64,000 nt of DNA, taken from Zhihengliuella salsuginis. GTDB lineage: Bacteria; Actinomycetota; Actinomycetes; Actinomycetales; Micrococcaceae. The notes under the pieces are model-generated. The model was not told where the DNA came from, searched no databases, and was given only the letters and a program-made list of their open reading frames with translations. Below are positions 8,427 to 16,799 of this stretch, piece by piece. How positions within the stretch are numbered: position 1 is the first letter of the stretch; each line of letters begins with the position of its first letter. The DNA lies in contig NZ_BMXK01000008.1 in NCBI RefSeq assembly GCF_014651715.1, positions 124,001 through 188,000 on the forward strand, given 5' to 3'. The translations under genes and the position numbers were made by a program.

Positions 8427-9458
8427 AAAACTGATCCGGTGCAGGCCCGAGGACGCGCCCGCACAGCAGTCGGCTCGCAGTCACCCGGGGCACGGAGAGA
8501 CGCGCATCGTCGACTCCGCACCCCGCGCGCGGCCGCGACCGCTGCCACCCTCGCCATCGGCCTCGCCCTGACGGGTTGCGGCGCACCCGCAAGCGCGCCC
8601 GCCACCACCGGTGAACCCGCGGCGACGGACGGACCGATAGTACTGACGACCTTCAGCGTCATCGCCGATCTCGTCCGCCAGGTCGCCGGCGATCGTGCGG
8701 AGGTCCTGTCGCTGACCAAACCGGGTGTGGAGATCCACGGCTACGAGCCGACCCCCTCGGATCTGGTGCGGGTTCACGAGGCCGACCTCGTGATGGACAA
8801 CGGGCTCGGACTCGAACGGTGGTTCAAACGCTTCGTCGCGGACGTCGATGTCCCCCACGTCGTCCTCTCCGAAGGCATCGAACCGATCGACATCGTCTCC
8901 GGCGAATACTCGGGCCGCCCCAACCCGCACGCGTGGATGTCGCCCACGGCCGCCAAGGTCTACGTCGACAACGCGGTCGCCGCCCTCTCGGATCTGAGCC
9001 CCGAGGACGCCGAGTACTTCGCCGCCAACGGGCAGGCCTTCAAGGCGGAGCTGGACGAGTTGGCCGAGCGGACGGCCGCCGAGCTGCCCGACGACGGTGC
9101 CGCCCTGGTGACCTGCGAGGGCGCGTTCTCCTACCTGGCCCGGGACCTCGGGCTGCAGGAGCACTCGCTGTGGCCGGTGAACTCGGACGTCGAGGGAACC
9201 CCGCAGCAGATCCGCTCCCAGATCGAATTCGTCAAGGACAACGATGTCCCCGCAGTCTTCTGCGAATCGACCGTGAACGACGGCGCACAGCAGCAGGTCG
9301 CCGCCGCCACGGGCGCCGAACTGCTCGGTCCCCTCTACGTGGACTCCCTGTCCGAGCAGGACGGCCCGGTCCCGGATTTCCTCTCCCTGATCAGCCACGA
9401 CCTCGACGTGATCTCGGCGGGGCTCGGCGATGGCCCGGATCCCGGGGATGCCGAATGA
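8418..9458 (+). CDS. mntA: Manganese ABC transporter, substrate-binding lipoprotein
   Basis: 346 aa cluster A-I metal-binding protein. A basic N-terminus leads to a lipobox LALTGCGA, so the mature protein is lipid-anchored outside the membrane. Metal ligands by position: His in EIHGYEPTPSD, His in PNPHAWMSP, Glu in TCEGAFSYLARDLGL and a C-terminal acidic residue near DSLSEQDG. Glu rather than His at the third ligand matches Mn-binding PsaA/MntC-type proteins more than ZnuA. First gene of a six-gene overlapping operon; its stop overlaps the mntB start (ATGA). The start at 8418 rather than upstream TTG 8385 fits the promoter position. Confidence 0.9.
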   Translation: MAKKTDPVQARGRARTAVGSQSPGARRDAHRRLRTPRAAATAATLAIGLALTGCGAPASAPATTGEPAATDGPIVLTTFSVIADLVRQVAGDRAEVLSLTKPGVEIHGYEPTPSDLVRVHEADLVMDNGLGLERWFKRFVADVDVPHVVLSEGIEPIDIVSGEYSGRPNPHAWMSPTAAKVYVDNAVAALSDLSPEDAEYFAANGQAFKAELDELAERTAAELPDDGAALVTCEGAFSYLARDLGLQEHSLWPVNSDVEGTPQQIRSQIEFVKDNDVPAVFCESTVNDGAQQQVAAATGAELLGPLYVDSLSEQDGPVPDFLSLISHDLDVISAGLGDGPDPGDAE

Positions 9459-10183
9459 GCGTCATCCAAGTCCAGGACCTGACGGTCTCCTATGGGGCGC
9501 TCAAGGCACTGGACGGCGTGGATTTCTCGGTCGACGCCGGCGAACTGTGTGGGCTGGTGGGCGTGAACGGCAGCGGCAAGTCGACGCTGTTCAAATCCCT
9601 GATGGGCCTCGTCAGCCCGAAGCGGGGTTCTGTCCGCCTGTTCGGCCACGACCAGCTGCGGGCACGGAAGCAGGGTCTGATCACCTACGTTCCCCAGGCC
9701 GAGGACGTCGACTGGACATTCCCGGTGAGCGTCCGGGACGTCGTCATGATGGGACGCTACGGCCACATGGGCCGTTCCCGGCGCCCCGCCGCCGCCGACC
9801 GAGCCGCCGTCGACGACGCACTCGAGCGCGTCGCCCTCACCGATCTGGCGCATCGGCAGATCGGCCAGTTGTCGGGCGGCCAGAAGAAGCGGACGTTCGT
9901 CGCCCGCGGCATTGCCCAGGAAGCGGAGCTGATGCTGCTCGACGAGCCGTTCGCCGGTGTCGACGTGACCTCGGAGAAGCTGATCATGAATCTGCTGACG
10001 ACGCTCACCACCGAAGGCCGGACGATCCTGATGTCAACGCACGACCTCGCCGGCGTCCCCACGTTCTGCACGCAGGCCATCCTGTTGCACCACAGCGTCC
10101 TCGCCTCGGGGGCTCCCGCCGCCGTCCTGACGGAGTCCAATCTCGCGCAGGCCTTCGGCGGCCCACGGCAGGAGGAGAAATGA
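9455..10183 (+). CDS. mntB: Manganese ABC transporter, ATP-binding protein
   Basis: 242 aa. Walker A GVNGSGKST (about residue 36-44), Q-loop VPQAEDVDWTFPV, ABC signature LSGGQKKR, Walker B ELMLLDEPFAGVD and switch His STHDL are all present. The segment DVDWTFPVSVRDVVMMGRYG is characteristic of Mn-type importers. Overlaps mntA upstream and mntC downstream by 4 nt each, so translation is coupled. Confidence 0.93.
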   Translation: MSVIQVQDLTVSYGALKALDGVDFSVDAGELCGLVGVNGSGKSTLFKSLMGLVSPKRGSVRLFGHDQLRARKQGLITYVPQAEDVDWTFPVSVRDVVMMGRYGHMGRSRRPAAADRAAVDDALERVALTDLAHRQIGQLSGGQKKRTFVARGIAQEAELMLLDEPFAGVDVTSEKLIMNLLTTLTTEGRTILMSTHDLAGVPTFCTQAILLHHSVLASGAPAAVLTESNLAQAFGGPRQEEK

Positions 10184-11031
10184 ACATCCTGACCTGGCTC
10201 ACGGAGCCGTTCGCCTACGGTTTCATGAGCAATGCCCTGACGGTGGCGCTCGCCGCCGCACTCGTCTGCTCTGTGCTTTCCTGCTGGTTGGTCCTCATGG
10301 GATGGGCGCTCATGGGCGACGCCATCTCGCACGCAGTGCTTCCGGGCGTCGCGATCTCCTATCTGGTGGGAGTCCCCTTCGCCGTGGGCGCCCTCGCCTT
10401 CGGCCTCGGCGCGGTGTTCCTCATCGGCGCACTCAGGAGTACGACGTCGTTGAAGTCCGACACCGCGATCGGCGTGGTCTTCACAGCCCTCTTCGCCCTC
10501 GGCCTCGCGATCGTCTCGAAGACACCGAGCGAAGTGGACCTGGGCCACATCCTCTTCGGCAACGTCCTCGGCGTCACCATGCCGGACCTCGTCCAGGTGT
10601 GCGTCCTCGCCGTCCTGACGCTGAGCGTCCTCCTCTACCTGCGCAAGGACCTCATGCTGCTGGCCTTCGACAAGGTCCACGCCCACGCACTCGGAATCAA
10701 CACCCGTGCCCTCAACTTCCTGCTCCTCGGCCTTCTGGCTCTGACGGTCGTCACCAGCCTGCAGGCCATGGGCATCATCCTGGTCGTCGCCATGTTGATC
10801 ATTCCCGGCGCGACCGCGTTCCTCTGGACCCGCAGCTTCGGGCGCATGCTGATGCTGGCGGCGGGCCTCGGCGTCGCCTCCGCAGTGTGCGGCCTGTACG
10901 TCAGCTACTATCTGGATGTGTCCGCCAGTGCCGCCATCGTCCTCGCCCAGGCCTCCTTCTTCGCGGTGACATACCTCGCCGCCCCGGAGCAGGGCATGAT
11001 CGCCCGCGCGCGACTCCGTGGAGCCGCCTGA
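10180..11031 (+). CDS. mntC: Manganese ABC transporter, permease
   Basis: 283 aa, with about eight hydrophobic helices, of the ABC-3 (FecCD-like Zn/Mn) permease family. Characteristic segments are LMGDAISHAVLPGVAISYL and GINTRALNFLLLGLLALTVV. It forms the membrane channel with MntA and MntB. ATG at 10180 follows GGAGGAG and overlaps the mntB stop; its own stop overlaps mntR (TGATG). Confidence 0.93.
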   Translation: MNILTWLTEPFAYGFMSNALTVALAAALVCSVLSCWLVLMGWALMGDAISHAVLPGVAISYLVGVPFAVGALAFGLGAVFLIGALRSTTSLKSDTAIGVVFTALFALGLAIVSKTPSEVDLGHILFGNVLGVTMPDLVQVCVLAVLTLSVLLYLRKDLMLLAFDKVHAHALGINTRALNFLLLGLLALTVVTSLQAMGIILVVAMLIIPGATAFLWTRSFGRMLMLAAGLGVASAVCGLYVSYYLDVSASAAIVLAQASFFAVTYLAAPEQGMIARARLRGAA

Positions 11032-11684
11032 TGTCGCCCGGGACGCACGCCCCCGATGCCGAGTTCAGCCCGAGTGAGGAGAACTACCTCAAGGTCGTCT
11101 ACGGCCTCCGCGAGTGGGATCCGCAGAAGGTGACGACCGGCCGGCTCGCCGCCAAGCTCGCTGTCTCCCCCGCCTCCGCGTCGGCCATGGTCGCAAAGCT
11201 CGTCTCGCGCGGCTTCATGGTGCACCCTCCCTACGGTTCGGTCGGACTCACGGAATCAGGCCGGTCCGCGGCGCTCAAGGTCATCCGCCGCCACCGCCTC
11301 ATCGAGACCTTCCTCGTCGACCAGCTGGACTACACCTGGGACGAGGTGCACGACGAGGCCGAGATCCTCGAGCACACCGTGTCGGAGCGGTTCATCGACC
11401 GCATCGACGCTCTTCTGGGCCACCCGGAGGGCGACCCCCACGGAGACCCGATCCCGACCGCAGACGGCGACTCCCGCCTGCCGAACGCGACGAGGCTCGA
11501 CCACGCCCCGGCGGAGACCGCCGTCGTCGTCCGCATCAGCGACGCCGATCCCGACGTCTTGCGGACCTGCGCCGCCAAGGGCATCGTGCCGGGGGCAGCG
11601 CTGCACACCCGCGGTCACGGGCTGACGGACGATGACGCGGCGGCCGTGTGGGTCCGGCCCACCACCCTCCTGGACGAGGGGTGA
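11031..11684 (+). CDS. mntR: DtxR/MntR-family metal-dependent transcriptional regulator
   Basis: 217 aa. The N-terminal winged helix (SPSEENYLKVVYGL through KLAVSPASASAMVAKLVSRG) is followed by the dimerisation/metal domain (ESGRSAALKVIRRHRLIETFLV, EAEILEHTVSERFIDRID with metal-ligand Glu/His) and a C-terminal FeoA/SH3-like part. It probably senses Mn(II) and represses its own operon through the palindrome at 8411-8426. Being downstream of the transporter in the same transcript predicts negative autoregulation. Fe(II) as co-repressor is the alternative. Confidence 0.9.
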   Translation: MSPGTHAPDAEFSPSEENYLKVVYGLREWDPQKVTTGRLAAKLAVSPASASAMVAKLVSRGFMVHPPYGSVGLTESGRSAALKVIRRHRLIETFLVDQLDYTWDEVHDEAEILEHTVSERFIDRIDALLGHPEGDPHGDPIPTADGDSRLPNATRLDHAPAETAVVVRISDADPDVLRTCAAKGIVPGAALHTRGHGLTDDDAAAVWVRPTTLLDEG

Positions 11685-12181
11685 CACCTACGAGCCGCTC
11701 CCCGCTCTTCCCGGCGCGCGCCGTAGGCGCCGTGGCTGCTGCCGGATTCGCCGGCACCCTGCTCCGCTACCTGCTCGGGCTGGCCTTCGACGATCCCGGC
11801 GGCCCGCTGGCCTCCGATCCGGCGTCGCTGGGGTGGGGCACATTCGCCGCAAACGTCCTGGGCTGCCTCGTACTCGGCCTCCTCACCGGCTGGTGGGACG
11901 CAGCAGGGCGCCTGCACGCCTCCGGGTCGGGCACTGTGCGATTGGCTGCCTCCAGCGGGTTGCTCGGCTCGTTCACCTCGTTCTCCGCCGTCGCCGTCGC
12001 CGCGCCGCTCTCCGGCCTGGCTGGCTCCGGAGACACCCCCCTGCTGTGGTTCTTCACTGGGCTGACGGCCCTGTCCTGCCTGGTGGCGGCGGCGTCCGGC
12101 CTGGTTCTCGGCCGTTCGATGGAATTCAAGGCACGTCCGGAGCTGGATCACCGCGACCATCCCCGGAATGAGGCGGAATGA
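11681..12181 (+). CDS. crcB: Fluoride channel CrcB/Fluc, subunit 1
   Basis: 166 aa with four transmembrane helices. Family motifs: GFAGTLLRYLLG, WGTFAANVLGCLVLGL (pore Asn) and GLLGSFTSFSAV (the central Na-site/Phe-box region). Fluc proteins export F- as antiparallel dimers; adjacent paired genes in actinobacteria are thought to make heterodimers with opposite topologies. GTG at 11681 overlaps the mntR stop (GTGA). Helix 1 is preceded by a basic segment (PTSRSPLFPAR). Confidence 0.87.
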   Translation: MTPTSRSPLFPARAVGAVAAAGFAGTLLRYLLGLAFDDPGGPLASDPASLGWGTFAANVLGCLVLGLLTGWWDAAGRLHASGSGTVRLAASSGLLGSFTSFSAVAVAAPLSGLAGSGDTPLLWFFTGLTALSCLVAAASGLVLGRSMEFKARPELDHRDHPRNEAE

Positions 12182-12567
12182 TGAGCGGACTGCTACTCGC
12201 CCTGGCTGTAGCCGCAGCGGGGTCCGCCGGCGCCGTCACCCGCGTCTGGTTGGACCTTCTGCTTCAACGACGCGGCCCGGACGGAGTGCCGCTGGGGACC
12301 CTGGGAGCCAATGCGGCCGGCTCGTTGATTCTCGGCGCCGTCCTGGCTGCTTCGCTCGCCTCCGGGCTCGACCACGAGGTCCAAACCATCCTGACCGTGG
12401 GCCTCTGCGGCGGGTTGAGCACCTACAGCTCGTTCGGCGTAGCGACGATGAAGGAGTGGCTCGCCGGACGCTATGCCCTGGCCGGACTCAACGCGATAGC
12501 CAATCTCGCCTTGGGGTACGCTGCCGCCGCCGCGGGATGGCTGGCCTACGCGGCTCTGACCGGATGA
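12178..12567 (+). CDS. crcB: Fluoride channel CrcB/Fluc, subunit 2
   Basis: 129 aa, four helices, with GSAGAVTRVWLD, LGTLGANAAGSLILG and GLCGGLSTYSSFGV matching the CrcB motifs. It lacks a strongly basic N-terminus, consistent with opposite membrane orientation to subunit 1. ATGATG at 12178 gives two possible starts; the first overlaps the subunit-1 stop. It ends the mnt-crcB transcript; no clear terminator is seen before the convergent DUF2568 gene. Confidence 0.88.
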   Translation: MMSGLLLALAVAAAGSAGAVTRVWLDLLLQRRGPDGVPLGTLGANAAGSLILGAVLAASLASGLDHEVQTILTVGLCGGLSTYSSFGVATMKEWLAGRYALAGLNAIANLALGYAAAAAGWLAYAALTG

Positions 12568-12603
12568 AGCACCCGGCCGACGCGGAAGGATCCGAGTGGG
12601 CGG

Positions 12604-13032
12604 CTACCTGGCCGCGCGCCGCCCGGTCGGACGCTGCCGGGAATCGTCCCCGCTGTCCACGGCCTCGGCGCCTCGCAGTCTGCGCATTTCCTCGTCGGTT
12701 CTGCGCATGGAGCCGCGGAGGCGCCACGTCAGCCCGATGCTGACGAATGCGAGAACCAAGAAGATCCAGCCGAAGGACAGGTGCTCCAAGCCGATGAGCA
12801 CGATCGCGCCGGCGATGAAGAGGCCGTGGGCCACCACAGGGCGGACGGGCCACATCAGTCGCCACTTCGAATTCGAGGTGATGAAGACGGCGGTCAGCAC
12901 GGCGGCGGGCACTCCGGCCATGGCCACGGCGAGCATGGGCGCCAGGTCCCATATTGCGATGGCCCACATGACGACTGCGCCGATCAGGGCGACTTCGAGC
13001 AGGAACGAAAGCGCATTGGCAGCCTTGGTCAT
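12604..13032 (-). CDS. DUF2568 (YrdB-like) membrane protein
   Basis: 142 aa, four hydrophobic helices (LSFLLEVALIGAVVMWAIAIW, LAVAMAGVPAAVLTAVF, VVAHGLFIAGAIVLIGL, GWIFLVLAFVSIGLTW) followed by a charged cytoplasmic tail. MTKAANALSFLLE is the usual start of the family; GGAAGGA lies about 10 nt upstream. A GTG 24 nt further upstream is in frame. No function is known for the family. Monocistronic and convergent with the crcB genes. Confidence 0.7.
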   Translation of the reverse strand: MTKAANALSFLLEVALIGAVVMWAIAIWDLAPMLAVAMAGVPAAVLTAVFITSNSKWRLMWPVRPVVAHGLFIAGAIVLIGLEHLSFGWIFLVLAFVSIGLTWRLRGSMRRTDEEMRRLRGAEAVDSGDDSRQRPTGRRAAR

Positions 13033-13198
13033 TCGAAGAGCGGTCCTTCCCCACACGATATTCGTTGGACACGTGATGACATTCTATCCACGAACCGCGC
13101 TCGACGAATGCCGCGCGGCCTCAGAAGCCGTGCCCGGCGCCGACGCTGCCGCCGGATCGGACGGGCCGCCTTGGTGCGCGCACGAAGTACGACAGGCA

Positions 13199-13235
13199 AC
13201 AAAAAACCCGCCCGGGCGCGATGCCGGAGCGGGTT
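13199..13235 (-). terminator. Terminator of tmRNA
   Basis: On the minus strand AACCCGC pairs with GCGGGTT, with an inner CCGG/CCGG stem, followed by TTTTT. It starts 6 nt after the mature tmRNA 3' end. Confidence 0.85.
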
Positions 13236-13240
13236 GTTCG

Positions 13241-13613
13241 TGGAGATGGCGGGAATTGAACCCGCGTCCGATGAGGTGTTGCCTGGTCTTCTCCGGGCGC
13301 AGTTTGCTGTGGGATTTCTCTGCCCCATAAGCCGACTCGCAAACATGCGGCTTGCATCCCTGGGCACAGTCGCCTAAAAGTTCCGAGTACATCAGCGACG
13401 AATGTACTCAGCAGTGGCTATCTAATCGACGCCAGGTCCAGGGGCGATAGCATCCCCTGGCTGACGGACTGTCTGGCTACTTAGGCAGCGAGAGCGAAGT
13501 CAGTGCGCTTAGATTCGGCACTTATTGGTTTGCAGAGGGCGTTTACGAGATAACTCTGCATCCTCGGCCCGCTTCTCCTGACGCGACTCACACCGTCGAA
13601 ACCGATCATCCCC
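13241..13613 (-). ncRNA. ssrA: tmRNA (trans-translation)
   Basis: 373 nt. The 5' end GGGGATG pairs with CATCTCC at the 3' end (one G-U) to form the tRNA-like acceptor, and the T-arm GCGGGTTCAATTCCCGC is intact. The tag reading frame at 13519-13481 encodes AESKRTDFALAA with resume codon GCC and stop TAA; the ALAA end is the usual protease degron. No CCA is encoded (the genome has ACGA), so CCA must be added. smpB lies 94 nt upstream in the same direction. Confidence 0.96.
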
Positions 13614-13675
13614 GTATGTTGTTGTCAATGATGGTCTCCCACCACAACCCCGAAGCCGAAACCCCGGAAGTATCT

Positions 13676-13704
13676 AGTCTAACGCACTACAGGACGAATT
13701 TCAT
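13676..13704 (-). promoter_or_regulatory. Candidate tmRNA promoter
   Basis: ATGAAA, 17 nt, TAGACT on the minus strand would start the transcript about 55 nt before the mature 5' end, which RNase P would then trim. The -35 overlaps the region just before the smpB stop. Confidence 0.4.
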
Positions 13705-13707
13705 TCC

Positions 13708-14199
13708 CTAGGCACTGCGCCGGTTGCGCTCACGCATGGCACGCAGCGCCTCGCGGTTGTCCTGCTTCTCGCGCAGCGTCTGCCGCTTGTCGAACTCGCG
13801 TTTGCCGCGGGCGACCGAGATCTCGATCTTGACCCGGCCGTCCTTGAAGTAGAGCTGCAAAGGCACGATCGTATTGCCGCCGTCCTGCAGTTCCCGCTGG
13901 ATCTTCGTCAGCTCCTGCCGGTGCAGCAGCAGCTTCCGCCGGCGCCGCGCCGTGTGATTCGTCCACGATCCATTGAGGTACTCCGGGATGTAGACATGCT
14001 CGATGAAGAGCTCGTCACCGTAGAACTGTGCGAACCCGTCCACCAGGGAGGCCTTCCCCTCGCGCAAAGACTTGACTTCGGTCCCGGTGAGGACCATGCC
14101 GGCTTCGAACGTGTCGAGCAGCGTGAAATCATGGCGCGCCTTGCGGTTGGACGCAATCACACGGTTCGACGGGTCTTTGTCGATCTTCTTTTTGGCCAC
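13708..14199 (-). CDS. smpB: SsrA-binding protein SmpB
   Basis: 163 aa RNA-binding protein that carries tmRNA to stalled ribosomes. Characteristic segments: IASNRKARHDFTLLDTFEAG, VLTGTEVKSLREGKASL, and the basic C-terminal tail KREFDKRQTLREKQDNREA that enters the decoding centre. GTG at 14199 is chosen because GGGGAGG lies just upstream and the protein begins with the typical KKK stretch; the open frame to 14244 is probably leader. Its partner tmRNA is immediately downstream. Confidence 0.95.
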   Translation of the reverse strand: MAKKKIDKDPSNRVIASNRKARHDFTLLDTFEAGMVLTGTEVKSLREGKASLVDGFAQFYGDELFIEHVYIPEYLNGSWTNHTARRRRKLLLHRQELTKIQRELQDGGNTIVPLQLYFKDGRVKIEISVARGKREFDKRQTLREKQDNREALRAMRERNRRSA

Positions 14200-14274
14200 G
14201 GAAACCTCCCCTTCCAGCATCGGGTTCCACACACGGCAGAACAACCATCCTACGCTACGGGGCGGTAGACCGGG

Positions 14275-15810
14275 TCAGAGCAGGCCCAGCGGGTTGACCG
14301 CCTGACCATTCAAAATCGTCTCGAAGTGCAGGTGGCAGCCGGTCGAGTTGCCCGTCGTTCCGACATAGCCGATGACCTGGCCCTTGGAGACGTTCTGTCC
14401 GTTGCCGACGGCGATCGAGGACATGTGGTGGTAGTTCGTCGCGAGCGCGCTGCCACGCACCACACCGTGGCTGACCGTGACCTTGTTTCCCGAGCCGCCG
14501 CCCCAGCCGGCGAACCAGACCTCGCCACTCGCCGCAGCGTAGACCGGACGGCCGCAGGCGCCTCCGAATCCGTAGTCGATTCCAGCGTGGACGTAGCCGC
14601 CGGCTCCCCCGTAGTCGATTGTTCCCGCGGGGGTCGGGCGCCAACCGAATCCGGACGTCAGGTAGGCGCCGGCAGCCGCAGGGCTCCGCAGACCCCATCC
14701 GCTGCTGCTGCCGCTGCTGGCCGAGCCCGAATTGCTCGACCCGCCGGAACTGGACTCGCGGGCCGCCTCGCGCTCGGCATCCGCGGCCTCTCGTTCGGCC
14801 TGTTCGGCCTGACGCTGCTTCTCCTGATTGGCCCGCTCGCGCTCCGCTGCTTCGCGCGCCTCACGGGCCGCTTCGCGCGCCTCTCGAGCCGCTTCGGCCT
14901 TCCGCCTGGCCTCCTCTTCCGCCTTGCGACGACGTTCCTCGACTTCGCGCTTGAGCTCCTCCTGCCGCTCGGCGATGTTGGAGATGACCTGCTGCTGCTG
15001 TTCTTCGTGCTGGGCGATCTGGTTCTTGATCTCAGGGCGTTTGGCTTCGAGCTGGCGGCTGAGACTCGCCGCCTCGCTGATCAGATTGTCGACCTCGCGC
15101 TTCTTCGCAGCCGCGTCATCACGCGCCGTCTGCTCACGGGCGAGTGCCGCCTCGGCCTCGGCCTTGAGGTCGCGGATCTCCTGCTCCACGGCTTCGAGCC
15201 GAGCCTCCGCGTTGCGTTCCGTCGCCGCCTTCTGGCTGAGATCGCTGAGGACGGCATTCTGACTGCGAAGTGCCTGACCTGCGAGATCCAGACCGTCAGC
15301 AAGATTGCCCTTCTCCCCTGCGTCCAGCATCAGGCTCAGGTTGCTCGACACCCCGCCACGCTTGTATGCCTGCGTCGCAATCTGCCCGATCACCTCGCGC
15401 GTCTCGTCGATCTTCTCCTGATCCTGTTCAAGATCCCGGGTCAGATCATCGCGGGTCTGCTCCGCTGCCGACACACGCTGTCCGAGTGATGCGACTTCTT
15501 GAGCCGCTGACTGCACACGCCCCTCGGCCTCGGCCAGAGCCTGGCGGGCACCCGGGAGCCGCGACTGGTAGTCCTGGAGCTCGGCAGCAGTCTCCTGGAT
15601 GTCCTTGTCCAGGAATTCCAGGTCCGTCTCCAGCCCGTCGATCTTGCCTTCGATCCGATTCTTCTGTTCGCCCTGGTCCTCAATCTGCTGTTTGAGGTCG
15701 TCGAGTTCGTCGGCTGCGGCGCCGGCAACTCCCAGCCCGACTGCCAGAGCAGCGGCGAGCGCACCACTCAGTACGGCCCGGGGCCAAACGCAGCTCTGTC
15801 GCTCTGCCAA
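14275..15810 (-). CDS. Secreted coiled-coil M23 peptidase (FtsEX-linked murein hydrolase)
   Basis: 511 aa. A signal peptide (VLSGALAAALAVGLGVAGAAA) is followed by a long coiled coil (about residues 35-340, heptad- and Ala/Arg/Glu-rich, including an R/E/A repeat tract), a Ser/Gly linker and a C-terminal M23 domain. Zinc ligands are present: HAGIDYG (H, D) and HLHFE (H), plus YHH. The layout resembles EnvC/PcsB/RipC partners that FtsEX opens to activate wall cleavage, and the gene directly follows ftsE-ftsX. The start is TTG with GGAAGGAAAG upstream. It has its own promoter at the end of ftsX. Confidence 0.88.
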   Translation of the reverse strand: MAERQSCVWPRAVLSGALAAALAVGLGVAGAAADELDDLKQQIEDQGEQKNRIEGKIDGLETDLEFLDKDIQETAAELQDYQSRLPGARQALAEAEGRVQSAAQEVASLGQRVSAAEQTRDDLTRDLEQDQEKIDETREVIGQIATQAYKRGGVSSNLSLMLDAGEKGNLADGLDLAGQALRSQNAVLSDLSQKAATERNAEARLEAVEQEIRDLKAEAEAALAREQTARDDAAAKKREVDNLISEAASLSRQLEAKRPEIKNQIAQHEEQQQQVISNIAERQEELKREVEERRRKAEEEARRKAEAAREAREAAREAREAAERERANQEKQRQAEQAEREAADAEREAARESSSGGSSNSGSASSGSSSGWGLRSPAAAGAYLTSGFGWRPTPAGTIDYGGAGGYVHAGIDYGFGGACGRPVYAAASGEVWFAGWGGGSGNKVTVSHGVVRGSALATNYHHMSSIAVGNGQNVSKGQVIGYVGTTGNSTGCHLHFETILNGQAVNPLGLL

Positions 15811-15859
15811 GGACTTTCCTTCCAGTAGATCGTTCCGCCGTCAATGGCCGAACACTTCA

Positions 15860-15888
15860 AGTAGACCGTTATCGAATCGAGAGGTCAA
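15860..15888 (-). promoter_or_regulatory. Promoter of the M23 hydrolase within the end of ftsX
   Basis: TTGACC (complement of 15883-15888), 17-nt spacer, TCTACT (complement of 15860-15865). The -10 overlaps ACTTCAAG (15854-15861), a half-site also found upstream of the ResR-like gene and parA. Confidence 0.5.
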
Positions 15889-16799
15889 ACTTTAAGGTAA
15901 CGCCTCAACGTTAACATTGAGGAGATACCCGCGAGTAGTGCCCCCAAAATCACCAGTACCGGCGCGATCACCCAGACCTGAGAACTCGCGATGAACGCGG
16001 TGCCCGGATACTGCTGGGCCAGCTGGCCCTCGATGAAGAATCGTGCAACGGCCCACAGGGCACCGCTGGCCAGCATCGCACCGATCACGGCCGCGATGAC
16101 GCCTTCGAGGACGAACGGCAGCTGGATGACCAGCTTGGATGCGCCGACGAGCCGCATGATGCCGGTTTCCCGACGCCGGCTGAACGCCGACAACCTGATC
16201 GTCGTGGCAACCAGGAGCACAGCGCAGACGATCATCACACCTGCAATGCCGAGCGAAACCAGCGACGCGACATTCATGATGGAGAAGATCTGCTCGAGGA
16301 GCTCCCGTTGGTCCACGACGACGTCGACGCCGGTCATGGACGAGAAGAGCTCGTTGATGACCTCGTACTTCTCCGGATCGACAAGTCGGACGCGGAAGGA
16401 CTCCGGAAGCTGATCCGCGGTGACGGTATCGACGATCGGAGAGTTCTCGAACTGGTCCTGGAAGTGCGTGAGCGCCTCATCCTGGGTCTCGTGCTGGTAG
16501 CTCTCAACGTACTGCGCGACGGCGGGCGACTCCATCTTCGACTCGATGTCGGCGCGCTGCTCGTCCGTCACTGCACCTGCCGCGCACGTCTGCGAACTCG
16601 AGTTGTCCGCGCAGAGGAAGATCGAAACCTGGACCTTGTCGTACCAGTAGTCCTTCATCTGGTTGATCTGCATCTGCAGCAGGGCCGCACCGCCGATGAA
16701 GGACAGGGACACGAAGGTCACCAGGACGACGGAGACGACCATCGACAGGTTGCGGCGCAGGCCGGAACCGATCTCGCTCAGGATGAATGCAAGCCTCAC
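15885..16799 (-). CDS. ftsX: Cell-division ABC transporter permease FtsX
   Basis: 304 aa. One N-terminal helix ([21 protein letters not shown]), a large extracellular domain (about residues 45-165, containing two Cys in [15 protein letters not shown] that may form a disulphide) and three C-terminal helices. FtsX couples FtsE ATPase activity to periplasmic hydrolase activation; the M23 protein downstream is the likely client. GTG start overlaps the ftsE stop (GTGA). Confidence 0.94.
   Translation of the reverse strand: MRLAFILSEIGSGLRRNLSMVVSVVLVTFVSLSFIGGAALLQMQINQMKDYWYDKVQVSIFLCADNSSSQTCAAGAVTDEQRADIESKMESPAVAQYVESYQHETQDEALTHFQDQFENSPIVDTVTADQLPESFRVRLVDPEKYEVINELFSSMTGVDVVVDQRELLEQIFSIMNVASLVSLGIAGVMIVCAVLLVATTIRLSAFSRRRETGIMRLVGASKLVIQLPFVLEGVIAAVIGAMLASGALWAVARFFIEGQLAQQYPGTAFIASSQVWVIAPVLVILGALLAGISSMLTLRRYLKV

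Noticed and set aside
13623-13628. Consensus TTGACA on the minus strand just before tmRNA
   Set aside because: Only about 10 nt from the mature 5' end, so its -10 would fall inside the tmRNA; it cannot drive the full molecule.
14800-14940. Repetitive Ala/Arg/Glu codons that look like a DNA tandem repeat
   Set aside because: They encode the coiled coil of the M23 protein; explained by protein structure.
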